Shown here piece after piece: positions 1 to 5,401 of a stretch of DNA of 5,426 nucleotides. This DNA is from an uncultured Thermomicrobiales bacterium. GTDB taxonomy: Bacteria > Chloroflexota > Chloroflexia > Thermomicrobiales > UBA6265. The DNA is taken from assembly GCA_902806375.1 (NCBI GenBank), contig CADCWK010000192.1:1-5426 (forward strand). The letters run 5' to 3'. The notes below the pieces were generated by a model. The model had not been told where the DNA came from, searched no databases, and saw only the letters and a program-made list of their open reading frames with translations. Every line of letters begins with the position of its first letter. Within the stretch, counting starts at the first letter, position 1. The translations under genes and the position numbers were made by a program.

Positions 1-196
1 TGCTGCTCCAAACTTTCGGCTGCCCCGCCGTGTAGGCGTAGGCGACCAGAGCCGCGACCCCACTCCCGAACGCATGCCAGCGGGTCGGCCGCGTCTCACA
101 CGGGATGACGACATACGCGGGCGGATCGTGACGGTGGCGGGCCGCGTCGGCCGCCCGTTCGGCTTCCAGCACCAGTTCCATGACGCGCAGTTCCAT
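1..196 (-). CDS. Unrecognised protein, N-terminal part only (cut by left window edge)
   Basis: Reading the minus strand from the ATG at 194-196, an open frame of 65 codons runs without a stop off the left edge. The product begins MELRVMELVLEAERAADAAR, an Ala/Glu/Arg-rich and probably helical stretch. A mixed segment follows with YVVIP near residue 28 and TRPTRWHAFGSG near residue 36, then a short hydrophobic run VAALVAYAYTAG at 47-58. Third codon positions are mostly G or C, as in the neighbouring genes. The start is supported by GGAGG (202-206) five bases upstream. A second in-frame ATG at 179-181 lies about 20 bases from that site and is a poorer start. The gene is divergent from the WYL regulator. 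I do not recognise the family; it could be a small conserved hypothetical protein. The frame, the start site and the codon bias argue that it is real. Confidence 0.6.
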   Translation of the reverse strand, partial: MELRVMELVLEAERAADAARHRHDPPAYVVIPCETRPTRWHAFGSGVAALVAYAYTAGQPKVWSS

Positions 197-201
197 GACA
201 C

Positions 202-206
202 CCTCC
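202..206 (-). promoter_or_regulatory. Ribosome binding site of the left-edge gene
   Basis: On the minus strand this reads GGAGG, five bases before the ATG at 194-196. It decides between two in-frame ATG codons 15 bases apart, favouring the upstream one. Confidence 0.6.
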
Positions 207-290
207 GAGCATTCGGGTCCGGCTCGCCGTGCGTCCGGACCTGCTCTCAGTGTCCTCCCGATAGCGGGTAGGCCGGGTCCGCATTGGGGT

Positions 291-319
291 AGAATAGGAA
301 CATCCGTTCGCGTTGCCTA
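291..319 (-). promoter_or_regulatory. Candidate promoter for the left-edge gene
   Basis: The minus strand reads TAGGCA (314-319, 4 of 6 matches to the -35 consensus), a 17-base spacer, then TATTCT (291-296, 4 of 6 to the -10 consensus). The segment lies in the most AT-rich part of the control region. It would give a leader of roughly 85-95 bases. The -35 box falls inside the 13-bp palindrome at 314-326. Consensus matches alone are weak evidence in GC-rich DNA. Confidence 0.28.
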
Positions 320-344
320 CTAGGCAGGGGTCACCGATTAGACT
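313..344 (+). promoter_or_regulatory. Candidate promoter for the WYL regulator
   Basis: TTGCCT (313-318, 4 of 6 to the -35 consensus) is followed 17 bases later by GATTAG (336-341, 3 of 6). TAGACT (339-344, 4 of 6) is an alternative -10 box but needs a 20-base spacer. The region is locally AT-rich and lies about 85 bases before the regulator's ATG. The -35 box overlaps the palindrome at 314-326, so a protein bound there would be expected to block initiation. A separate -10-like TAGAAT at 290-295 has no suitable -35 partner. Confidence 0.3.
314..326. promoter_or_regulatory. 13-bp perfect palindrome, candidate operator
   Basis: TGCCTA-C-TAGGCA is a perfect inverted repeat around one central base. 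It sits in the middle of the divergent intergenic region and overlaps -35-like hexamers on both strands. That placement is typical of an operator that controls two divergent genes. The WYL regulator encoded next to it is the obvious candidate binder by autoregulation, but the sequence does not show this. I found no second copy elsewhere in the window. Confidence 0.4.
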
Positions 345-426
345 TGTGCGGGAATGTTCTATGGCCTGGAACTGAGCCAGCCGCGCGGGTGACATGCCCC
401 GACCATGATCTCGGTGGAGGAACAGG

Positions 427-1434
427 ATGTATCACCCGACGACGCGGGTCCTGACGGTGCTGGAACTGCTCCAGGCGCGCCACCGGATTGGCGGCACCGA
501 GCTGGCCGAGCGGCTGGAGGTCGACAAGCGCACGATCCGCCGCTACATCACCATGCTGCAGGACCTCGGTATCCCGGTCGAGACGGAGCGGGGCCGCTAC
601 GGCGGCTACCGGATCCGGGGCGGGCACCGGCTGCCGCCGATGATGTTCACCGACGACGAGGCGCTGGCCGTCGTCCTCGGGCTGCTCGCCGCCCGGCGGC
701 TGGGCCTGACGGCCTCCGCCCCGGACACCGAGGGCGCCCTGGCCAAGATCGAGCGGGTGCTGCCCGACGCCCTCCGGGAGCAGGTCCGGGCCGTCCAGGG
801 GGCGTTGAGCCTCGATCTGACCCCGGCCGAGGCGGCCCCGACGAGTGGGACGGTCACGCTGATCAGCCGGGCGATCACCCAGCGCCGCCCGATCTGGATC
901 CGCTACACCGCCGGCTACGACAAGGGGATGACGGAGCGGGTCGTCGAGCCGTACGGGATCGTCTACCGGGCCGGCCGCTGGTACGCCGTCGGCTTCTGCC
1001 GGTTGCGGACGGAGCTGCGCTGCTTCCGGCTGGACCGGATCGAGTCGGCTGAGTTGCGCGACGGCGTCTTCTTCCGGCCGGACCACTTCGACCCCGTCGC
1101 GTTCCTGCTCGACTCGCTGGCCCGTGTCCCCGAGGAGTGGGACGTCGAGATCCTGCTGCAGACGACGCTGGGACAGGCCCGGGCCGTGCTGCCGCCGGCG
1201 CTGGCGCTGCTGGACGAGGTCGAGGGCGGCGTCCGGATGCGCAACTCGGTCGGCGACCTGGACTGGCTGGCCCGCGACATCGCGGCACTGCCCTTCCCCT
1301 TCACGATCGTCAAGCCGGTCGAGCTCCGGGACGCCCTGACCCGGCAGGCTGAGCTGGCCCTCGCCAACGCCCGCCGGCACCTCTCCAGCCCGGTCGCGGA
1401 GGAGACCGGCCAGCTGGCCGGGGTGGCCCGCTAA
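427..1434 (+). CDS. YafY-type HTH-WYL transcriptional regulator
   Basis: A 335-residue DNA-binding regulator. Residues about 5-60 form a winged helix-turn-helix: the HTH spans roughly 22-44 (GGTELAERLEVDKRTIRRYI) and the wing carries GRYGGYRI at 56-63. A linker with the family's PPMMFTDDEALA segment (70-81) leads to a WYL domain at about 143-210, with EPYGIVYRAGRWYAVGF (174-190) and CFRLDRI (199-205). A C-terminal WCX-like region covers about 236-315. The length is normal for the family. The signature triplet is Trp185-Tyr186-Ala187, so Leu is replaced by Ala. WYL domains are known in the family to sense ligands or nucleic acid; the effector here is unknown. The start is supported by GGAGGA (416-421) five bases upstream, and an in-frame stop lies at 406-408. 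It converges on the aldo/keto reductase gene, and their stop codons overlap. Confidence 0.95.
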   Translation: MYHPTTRVLTVLELLQARHRIGGTELAERLEVDKRTIRRYITMLQDLGIPVETERGRYGGYRIRGGHRLPPMMFTDDEALAVVLGLLAARRLGLTASAPDTEGALAKIERVLPDALREQVRAVQGALSLDLTPAEAAPTSGTVTLISRAITQRRPIWIRYTAGYDKGMTERVVEPYGIVYRAGRWYAVGFCRLRTELRCFRLDRIESAELRDGVFFRPDHFDPVAFLLDSLARVPEEWDVEILLQTTLGQARAVLPPALALLDEVEGGVRMRNSVGDLDWLARDIAALPFPFTIVKPVELRDALTRQAELALANARRHLSSPVAEETGQLAGVAR

Positions 1435-2363
1435 TGCGTGGCGACTATGTCGCGCTCCTCGGGTGTCAGCACCCAGTCGGCGGCCTTGAGGTTGTGGGTC
1501 ACCTGCTCGATGGTCCGGGCGCCGACGATCACCGAGCCGACCTGACGGTGGGCGAGCAGGAAGGCGATCGCCAACTCGCCGACGGTGTGGCCACGCGCCC
1601 TGGCCCACTCCGATAGCCGATCGACCCTCGCCAGGTTCTCCGGCGTCGCCCGCTTGTCGTAGGAGCCCATCCGGGCCAGCCGGGTGCCTTCCGGCGCCGC
1701 GGTCGTCCCCTGGTACTTGCCGGTCAGCAGCCCGGAGGCCAGCGGGGTGTACGGGATGATCCCGAAACCGAGCCCGTCGGCCGCGCCGAGCAGGGTCGGG
1801 TCGCTCAGCCCGTCGATCAGGTTCCAGCGGTTCTGGGCCGACACCCACGGCGACAGGCCATGGTGCCTCGCGATCCCCTGGCTCTCCGCGATCTGCCACG
1901 CCTCGTAGTTGCTGTTACCGATGTAGCGGACCTTGCCGGAGCGAACGAGGTCGTCCAGTGCCCGGATCGTCTCCTCCGGCGGCGTCTGCGGGTCGAACCG
2001 GTGGACCTGCAACAGGTCGACATGGTCGACGCCCAGCCGCCGCAGCGACCGCTCGACAGACGCCGTCAGCCAGCGCCGCGAGGTGCCCTGCTCGTACGGG
2101 CTGTCGCTGAAGGCCATCCCGGCCTTGGTCGTCAGCACGACGCCGTCCCGCCGCCCCTTCAGCGCCTGCCCGACGAGTTCCTCCGAGCGCCCCTTCGAGT
2201 ACACGTCGGCGGTGTCGATGAAGGTGATGCCCTGGTCGATCGCCGACTGGATCACGCGGACGGCCTCGTCGCCGTCCACCGTCGCGCCGAAGGTGTTGCC
2301 GCCCAGGCCGATCGCCGAGACCAGCAGGCCGGAGGTGCCGAGTCGTCGCAGTTCCATCGTCAT
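1431..2363 (-). CDS. Aldo/keto reductase (NADPH-dependent oxidoreductase)
   Basis: A 310-residue cytoplasmic TIM-barrel oxidoreductase of the aldo/keto reductase superfamily, expected to reduce aldehydes or ketones with NAD(P)H. The catalytic tetrad is visible: Asp50 and Tyr55 in FIDTADVYS, Lys80 in LTTKAG, and His121 in LLQVHRFD. Cofactor-binding segments follow in order: GNSNY (149-153), SAQNRWNL (175-182), YTPLASGLLTGKY (205-217) and VGARTIEQVTHNL (280-292), where the Arg and Asn usually contact the cofactor phosphate. The closest style is the bacterial AKR11/12-like (Tas/YajO) group; the substrate cannot be told. The frame is open up to an ATG at 2388-2390, but that codon has no ribosome binding site. 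The ATG at 2361-2363 has AGGGAG five bases upstream and gives the usual N-terminus MTMELRRLGTSGL. The gene is divergent from the quinone oxidoreductase gene. Confidence 0.95.
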   Translation of the reverse strand: MTMELRRLGTSGLLVSAIGLGGNTFGATVDGDEAVRVIQSAIDQGITFIDTADVYSKGRSEELVGQALKGRRDGVVLTTKAGMAFSDSPYEQGTSRRWLTASVERSLRRLGVDHVDLLQVHRFDPQTPPEETIRALDDLVRSGKVRYIGNSNYEAWQIAESQGIARHHGLSPWVSAQNRWNLIDGLSDPTLLGAADGLGFGIIPYTPLASGLLTGKYQGTTAAPEGTRLARMGSYDKRATPENLARVDRLSEWARARGHTVGELAIAFLLAHRQVGSVIVGARTIEQVTHNLKAADWVLTPEERDIVATH

Positions 2364-2368
2364 GGGTG

Positions 2369-2374
2369 CTCCCT
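2369..2374 (-). promoter_or_regulatory. Ribosome binding site setting the aldo/keto reductase start
   Basis: The minus strand reads AGGGAG, five bases before the ATG at 2361-2363 and eleven before an in-frame ATG at 2355-2357. It lies inside the longer frame that begins at 2390, which argues against that longer start. Confidence 0.6.
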
Positions 2375-2390
2375 GTGGTGCGATCGACAT

Positions 2391-2412
2391 CCGGTCGACC
2401 GGGCACGGTGCC
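2391..2412. repeat. Two abutting short palindromes upstream of the aldo/keto reductase
   Basis: CCGGTCGACCGG (2391-2402) is a perfect 12-bp palindrome. It shares its last base with GGCAC-G-GTGCC (2402-2412), a perfect 11-bp one. Both lie 28-49 bases before the reductase start, within its likely leader or promoter. They could be protein-binding sites or leader hairpins. Short GC palindromes arise readily by chance in DNA of this composition. Confidence 0.3.
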
Positions 2413-2507
2413 GAACGTCGGTCCCGTTACTCGGTGATCGTCGCACGGGCCGCACCAGACCGGCGCACCACCGCAGCCCATGACAGCCCCGACCTGGGGA
2501 ACCGACG

Positions 2508-2535
2508 GCTGACCATCAGCGTCCTGTCCAACAGG
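2508..2535. repeat. Tandem 13-bp inverted repeats with CCA centres, operator-like
   Basis: GCTGA-CCA-TCAGC (2508-2520) and CCTGT-CCA-ACAGG (2523-2535) are two perfect 5-bp-arm inverted repeats with the same three-base centre, 15 bases centre to centre. They lie between the divergent aldo/keto reductase and quinone oxidoreductase genes, about 77-104 bases before the start of the latter. The spacing and shared centre suggest adjacent binding sites for a dimeric regulator. The arms differ from each other, which weakens this. Confidence 0.3.
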
Positions 2536-2564
2536 CAGACCGGCAGGCTGATCGGTCCGGATGG

Positions 2565-2583
2565 GACGGGACGCCAGCCCGTC
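2565..2583 (+). repeat. Leader hairpin before the quinone oxidoreductase gene
   Basis: GACGGG (2565-2570) pairs with CCCGTC (2578-2583) around a 7-base loop. It ends 15 bases before the Shine-Dalgarno sequence, and no T-run follows. If transcribed it would form a stable leader stem. Any effect on translation is speculation. Confidence 0.25.
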
Positions 2584-2598
2584 TGCGCTCCTTCCGGG

Positions 2599-2604
2599 AA
2601 AGGA
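2599..2604 (+). promoter_or_regulatory. Ribosome binding site setting the quinone oxidoreductase start
   Basis: AAAGGA is seven bases before the ATG at 2612-2614. It lies inside a longer open frame beginning at 2561, which has no comparable site, and so it favours the shorter protein. Confidence 0.6.
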
Positions 2605-2611
2605 TGTCCCC

Positions 2612-3607
2612 ATGCTGGCCATTCAGATCACCCGCCACGGCGGGCCCGATGTCCTGCAGGCCGTCCACCTGCCTGACCCGGCTCCGGGACCGGGAGAGGT
2701 CCTGATCCGGAACGCCTGGATCGGGGTCAACTTCGTCGATCTCCAGCACCGCGCCGGGACACCCTACCCCGTCGCGCTGCCGCTGGTCCCCGGGACGGAA
2801 GCCGCGGGGGAGGTCGTTGCGGTCGGCGAGGGTGTGGACGCCTCGCTGACCGGGACCCCGGTCGTCCATTTCGGTCACCTGGCCGGTGTCTACGCGGAAT
2901 TGACGGCCGTGCCGTTGGCGAGCCTCGTCCCGCTGCCGCCCCGGGCGCGGCTCGACGTCGCGGCGGCGGTCGCGCTGGCCGGCACGACCGCCGAGGTTCT
3001 CGTCACGCAGGCCCGCCTGGGGAGAGACGACCTCGTGGCGGTCCAGGCTGCCGCCGGGGTGACGGGTGGCGCCATCGTCCAGCTGGCCGCCGCCGCGGGG
3101 GCCGAAGTCGTCGGCATCGCGTCCAGCCGGGAGCGAGCCGAGGGCACGCTGGCTCTCGGCGCCCGGCACGCGGTCGCCGCCATACCAGGCCAGGATGTGC
3201 CGGCGGCCGTCCGGGCAGCCACTGGTGGACGCGGGGCGTCCGTCGTCTTCGACGGAACGGGCCACGATACCTTCGACACCAGCCTGGCGCTGCTGGCCCG
3301 CTTCGGGACACTGGTGCTGTACGGGCAGTCCAGCGGCCCGGTCGCGCCGTTCGATCCTGGTCGCCTGTCCGGGATCACCGCTGCCGGCGGTCCGGGCTCG
3401 CTTACCCTCCGCTGGGTCTCTGCCAGCCACTACCTGGAGGCCCCAGGCGTACGCCGGTCCGCGCTCCAGACCGTCCTCGGGCACGTCGATGACGGCCGGC
3501 TCAGCCCACGGATCGTAGCCCGGCTGCCCCTGCGGGACGCGGCCGAGGCGCACTACCTCCTGGAAAGCCGCACGACGACCGGAAAAGTCCTCCTGGACGC
3601 GAGGTAG
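2612..3607 (+). CDS. Zinc-free NADPH:quinone oxidoreductase-like MDR protein
   Basis: A 331-residue soluble medium-chain dehydrogenase/reductase, probably reducing quinones or activated double bonds with NADPH. The N-terminal GroES-like domain covers about 1-120 and includes the quinone reductase pattern VNFVDLQHRAG (39-49, with Asn40, Asp43 and Arg47), then VPGTEAAGEVVAVGEGV (59-75). The nucleotide-binding Rossmann domain spans about 121-265, followed by C-terminal segments to GKVLLDAR. No zinc-ligand Cys/His set is present, as expected for this subfamily. The usual AAGGVG cofactor loop reads AAAGVTGG here (146-153), so the second glycine is Val150. A typical continuation follows in AGAEVVGIASSRERA (162-176). 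The start MLAIQITRHGGPDVL matches the family's usual N-terminus and has AAAGGA seven bases upstream. The gene is divergent from the aldo/keto reductase. It could also be an alcohol dehydrogenase-like or crotonyl-CoA reductase-like relative. Confidence 0.93.
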   Translation: MLAIQITRHGGPDVLQAVHLPDPAPGPGEVLIRNAWIGVNFVDLQHRAGTPYPVALPLVPGTEAAGEVVAVGEGVDASLTGTPVVHFGHLAGVYAELTAVPLASLVPLPPRARLDVAAAVALAGTTAEVLVTQARLGRDDLVAVQAAAGVTGGAIVQLAAAAGAEVVGIASSRERAEGTLALGARHAVAAIPGQDVPAAVRAATGGRGASVVFDGTGHDTFDTSLALLARFGTLVLYGQSSGPVAPFDPGRLSGITAAGGPGSLTLRWVSASHYLEAPGVRRSALQTVLGHVDDGRLSPRIVARLPLRDAAEAHYLLESRTTTGKVLLDAR

Positions 3608-3665
3608 TCCCGGGTACGCCCATTCCAGGATCGGGCATGGCCAGCGACCGACGAGGGGACCCAGT

Positions 3666-3684
3666 GGCGGGATTCTCGCCCGCC
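3666..3684. terminator. Hairpin, weak bidirectional terminator candidate
   Basis: GGCGGG (3666-3671) and CCCGCC (3679-3684) form a 6-bp GC-only stem with a 7-base loop, 58 bases after the quinone oxidoreductase stop and between convergent genes. No T-run follows on either strand, so it does not meet the standard for an intrinsic terminator. Confidence 0.25.
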
Positions 3685-3725
3685 CATTGACCGGTCTTGT
3701 CGTCCATGCGTCGGTTCTGGTGCTC

Positions 3726-3751
3726 CCGGTCATCGCCCGCTTCGTGACCGG
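3726..3751. terminator. Hairpin, weak bidirectional terminator candidate
   Basis: CCGGTCA (3726-3732) and TGACCGG (3745-3751) form a perfect 7-bp stem, extendable by one G-T pair, around a 12-base spacer. It lies roughly midway between two convergent stop codons, a usual place for shared termination. It also lacks a T-run. Confidence 0.25.
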
Positions 3752-3875
3752 TGAGCCGACCACAGAGCCCATCGATCAGCTCGACAAGCTCGTACCTCCC
3801 AGGGGCCGGCATCGACACCCTCCGCCGGCAGCGACCACTGATCTGGACGGCGTCGCGTCTGGATGGCGGAGCTGG

Positions 3876-5282
3876 TTACGCGACTCGATCCACGGCCGAG
3901 GGCGGAGACGGACTCGGTACTGGCAGGTGTGTCGGTGTCGGCTCAGGGGTCGCCGTCGCGAGTGGTGGCGTCCGCGTAGCCCGGACCGTCATGGTCGGCC
4001 GAGTCGAGGGCGACGGAGAGGAAGGGAGGGACGCGGACGCCGGCAAGGCTGATGGGCTCGACGATGCCCTGCCAGAAGGGCTGACGGACGCGCTCGTGGC
4101 GGGAGTCGCTGGAGCGCCAGCCGGCGTTCCCGGGGACCGACTGGCTGGCGCGACCGGTGCGACGTCGGCGTGGGTCGGCCAGGCGACCGACGATGGCGGC
4201 CAGAACTGGATCTCGCTGATCGTCCCCAGCACCGGTCGCTGGCCCGGGTTCTCGGCGGTGAAGCGGATGAACCGGGCACTGGCGCCGGGCGAGATCCCCT
4301 GCCAAATCCCCGTCGGCCCGCTGCCGTAGACGCCGATCAGGGTCCAGGCGACGCCGTCGACCGAGCGCGCGATCGTCAGCCGGTCGGTCACGCCGGGCGC
4401 ACCGAGCAGCCAGCGCAGACGACCGATCGCGACCTCCTGGCCGAGATCGACCGTCAGCGAGGCGGTCGTTGGGGTTCCGCCAGTGGTCCGCCAGCCAGTG
4501 GCCGCCGATGCGTCATCGGTCGCGGCGGCTCCGGTGGTGCCGGCCGAACCGGAGATGGCGGCGATCACATACCGGTAGAGGATGTCGTTGCCCCGGCCCG
4601 TCAGCTTGCCGCCGTAGACCGGGTCGGTCGCCCAGCGCCCGGTCAGGTCGGCGATCGTCCGGGCGACCCCGGCGTACCCGGCGTCGATCGCCGCCTGGTA
4701 GCGTGGGTCCAGCCCGAGGTACGGCGCCAGCGGGCTGCCGTCCGGGATCGGTCCACTCGCGTAGAGCGAGAGGTGGACCAGGTGGCCGCGGGCGGCGTCG
4801 GTCCCGCTGGCCCACGTGAACGACGACTGGCCGTCGAACGTGATGCCGATCCCGGCCGGGTTGCGGTGGTCGACCCAGTAGGCGGTCCGCCAGGTATCGG
4901 TCTCGAGGGCCGACTGCGCGACGACGATCGCCGGGTCCAGCCCGACCCGCGGCGCCAGCCGGTAGACCTCGCTGATGTAGGCGGCGACCTCGGCCGGCAG
5001 CCGGGCGCCGTACCGGGTGGCGAATGCGATCGCCGAGGCGGCGTTGCCCCGGACCGGACCGAGCAGGGCATCGCCCGGCAGCATCGGCCGAACGCCCCCC
5101 GGCCGTGTACCCCCGGCAGTGGGCAACCAGGTCGCGACCGGCAGGTGCGACAGGACGAGGCTGCCCGTGAGGAACAGCGTCAGGGCGACCATGAGCCCCA
5201 ACTGTCCGCGCCATCCGACCCCGCGGCCGGCCATCGTCACGGGGGTGGTCCAGACCATGCCGCTCCGCGTCCCACCCCTCAT
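3876..5282 (-). CDS. Membrane-anchored or secreted glucosaminidase with F5/8C (discoidin)-like domain
   Basis: A 468-residue exported protein, probably a peptidoglycan hydrolase. An Arg-rich N-terminus precedes one hydrophobic segment at about 27-53 (GLMVALTLFLTGSLVL), a signal peptide or anchor. Residues about 96-240 resemble the GH73/glucosaminidase domain: VVAQSALETDTW (120-131) with likely catalytic Glu127, NPAGIGI (141-147), and WATDPVYGGKL (217-227), which matches the family's YATDPxYxxKI segment. Residues about 256-361 resemble an F5/8 type C (discoidin-like) fold, with SLTVDLGQEVAIGRLRW (275-291) and ARFIRF...ISEIQFW (336-361), likely binding carbohydrate. The tail 362-468 is rich in Ser, Pro, Thr and Ala, with no LPXTG motif, so it may be a wall-spanning or glycosylated linker. 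The frame is open from ATG 5325-5327, but that codon lacks a ribosome site; ATG 5280-5282 has GGGAG seven bases upstream. No obvious partner gene is nearby. Confidence 0.88.
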   Translation of the reverse strand: MRGGTRSGMVWTTPVTMAGRGVGWRGQLGLMVALTLFLTGSLVLSHLPVATWLPTAGGTRPGGVRPMLPGDALLGPVRGNAASAIAFATRYGARLPAEVAAYISEVYRLAPRVGLDPAIVVAQSALETDTWRTAYWVDHRNPAGIGITFDGQSSFTWASGTDAARGHLVHLSLYASGPIPDGSPLAPYLGLDPRYQAAIDAGYAGVARTIADLTGRWATDPVYGGKLTGRGNDILYRYVIAAISGSAGTTGAAATDDASAATGWRTTGGTPTTASLTVDLGQEVAIGRLRWLLGAPGVTDRLTIARSVDGVAWTLIGVYGSGPTGIWQGISPGASARFIRFTAENPGQRPVLGTISEIQFWPPSSVAWPTHADVAPVAPASRSPGTPAGAPATPATSASVSPSGRASSSPSALPASASLPSSPSPSTRPTMTVRATRTPPLATATPEPTPTHLPVPSPSPPSAVDRVA

Positions 5283-5401
5283 ACGCCGTCTCCCGCCCCC
5301 GCGTGACGAACCGCCCGGTCGTGTCATGGTAGCGGAGGGATCAGGGCGTCAGCGACGATGCCGATCGGCCAGTGAACGCTCTACGTCACCCGATCCACCG
5401 G
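5283..5401 (-). other. Upstream region of the glucosaminidase gene
   Basis: This stretch should contain the glucosaminidase promoter if the gene is not in an operon. I see no convincing -35/-10 pair. A perfect 10-bp palindrome GCCGATCGGC lies at 5360-5369. Nothing else stands out. Confidence 0.35.
5290..5294 (-). promoter_or_regulatory. Ribosome binding site setting the glucosaminidase start
   Basis: The minus strand reads GGGAG, seven bases before the ATG at 5280-5282. The alternative upstream ATG at 5325-5327 is preceded by a pyrimidine-rich sequence without a site. A downstream ATG at 5256-5258 has a weaker GGAG and is possible. All three keep the signal/anchor segment. Confidence 0.5.

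Larger units (their letters stand above)
3608..3875. other. Convergent intergenic region with no convincing gene
   Basis: These 268 bases separate the stop codons of the quinone oxidoreductase and the wall hydrolase. They hold two hairpin-forming inverted repeats and the 8-bp palindrome GACCGGTC (3689-3696). Coding-like composition appears on both strands. The plus frame from TTG 3687 begins with a hydrophobic stretch (TGLVVHASVLVLPVIARFV), then DQLDKLVPP. The minus frame from ATG 3812, with GGAGG six bases upstream, gives 103 codons (stop at 3501-3503). Its last third runs antisense through the quinone oxidoreductase. Neither resembles a family I know. A decayed gene or chance open frames are the likely explanations. 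Confidence 0.4.

Noticed and set aside
394..408. Four-codon upstream ORF (ATG CCC CGA CCA TGA) before the WYL gene
   Set aside because: Short, with no ribosome binding site; nothing suggests attenuation or leader-peptide control.
405..1052. Plus-strand frame starting at ATG 405, overlapping the start of the WYL gene
   Set aside because: It is the shifted frame of the regulator, with a Pro/Gly/Arg/Ala-rich product and no motif; ATG 427 has the proper ribosome site.
331..1899. Long minus-strand open frame of 522 codons opposite the WYL regulator and into the reductase gene
   Set aside because: Its product is Arg/Pro/Gly/Asp-rich with no recognisable domain, and it overlaps two genes with clear families. 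Long antisense frames are expected in DNA this GC-rich.
2516..3772. Minus-strand open frame of 418 codons opposite the quinone oxidoreductase
   Set aside because: Low-complexity Arg/Gly/Asp-rich translation without motifs; it is the antisense shadow of a well-supported enzyme gene.
4151..4157. Repeated GACCGG-type motifs scattered through the window (3689, 3726, 3745, 5398 and others)
   Set aside because: These occur inside genes as well as between them and fit the base composition, so they do not look like a dedicated regulatory or uptake motif.
3876..4190. Low-complexity tail of the glucosaminidase as a possible tandem-repeat array
   Set aside because: The Ser/Pro/Thr/Ala richness is irregular; I see no repeat unit of constant length in the DNA.
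4170..5306. Plus-strand open frame of 378 codons opposite the glucosaminidase
   Set aside because: The translation is a compositionally biased shadow, while the minus strand carries recognisable catalytic and targeting domains.
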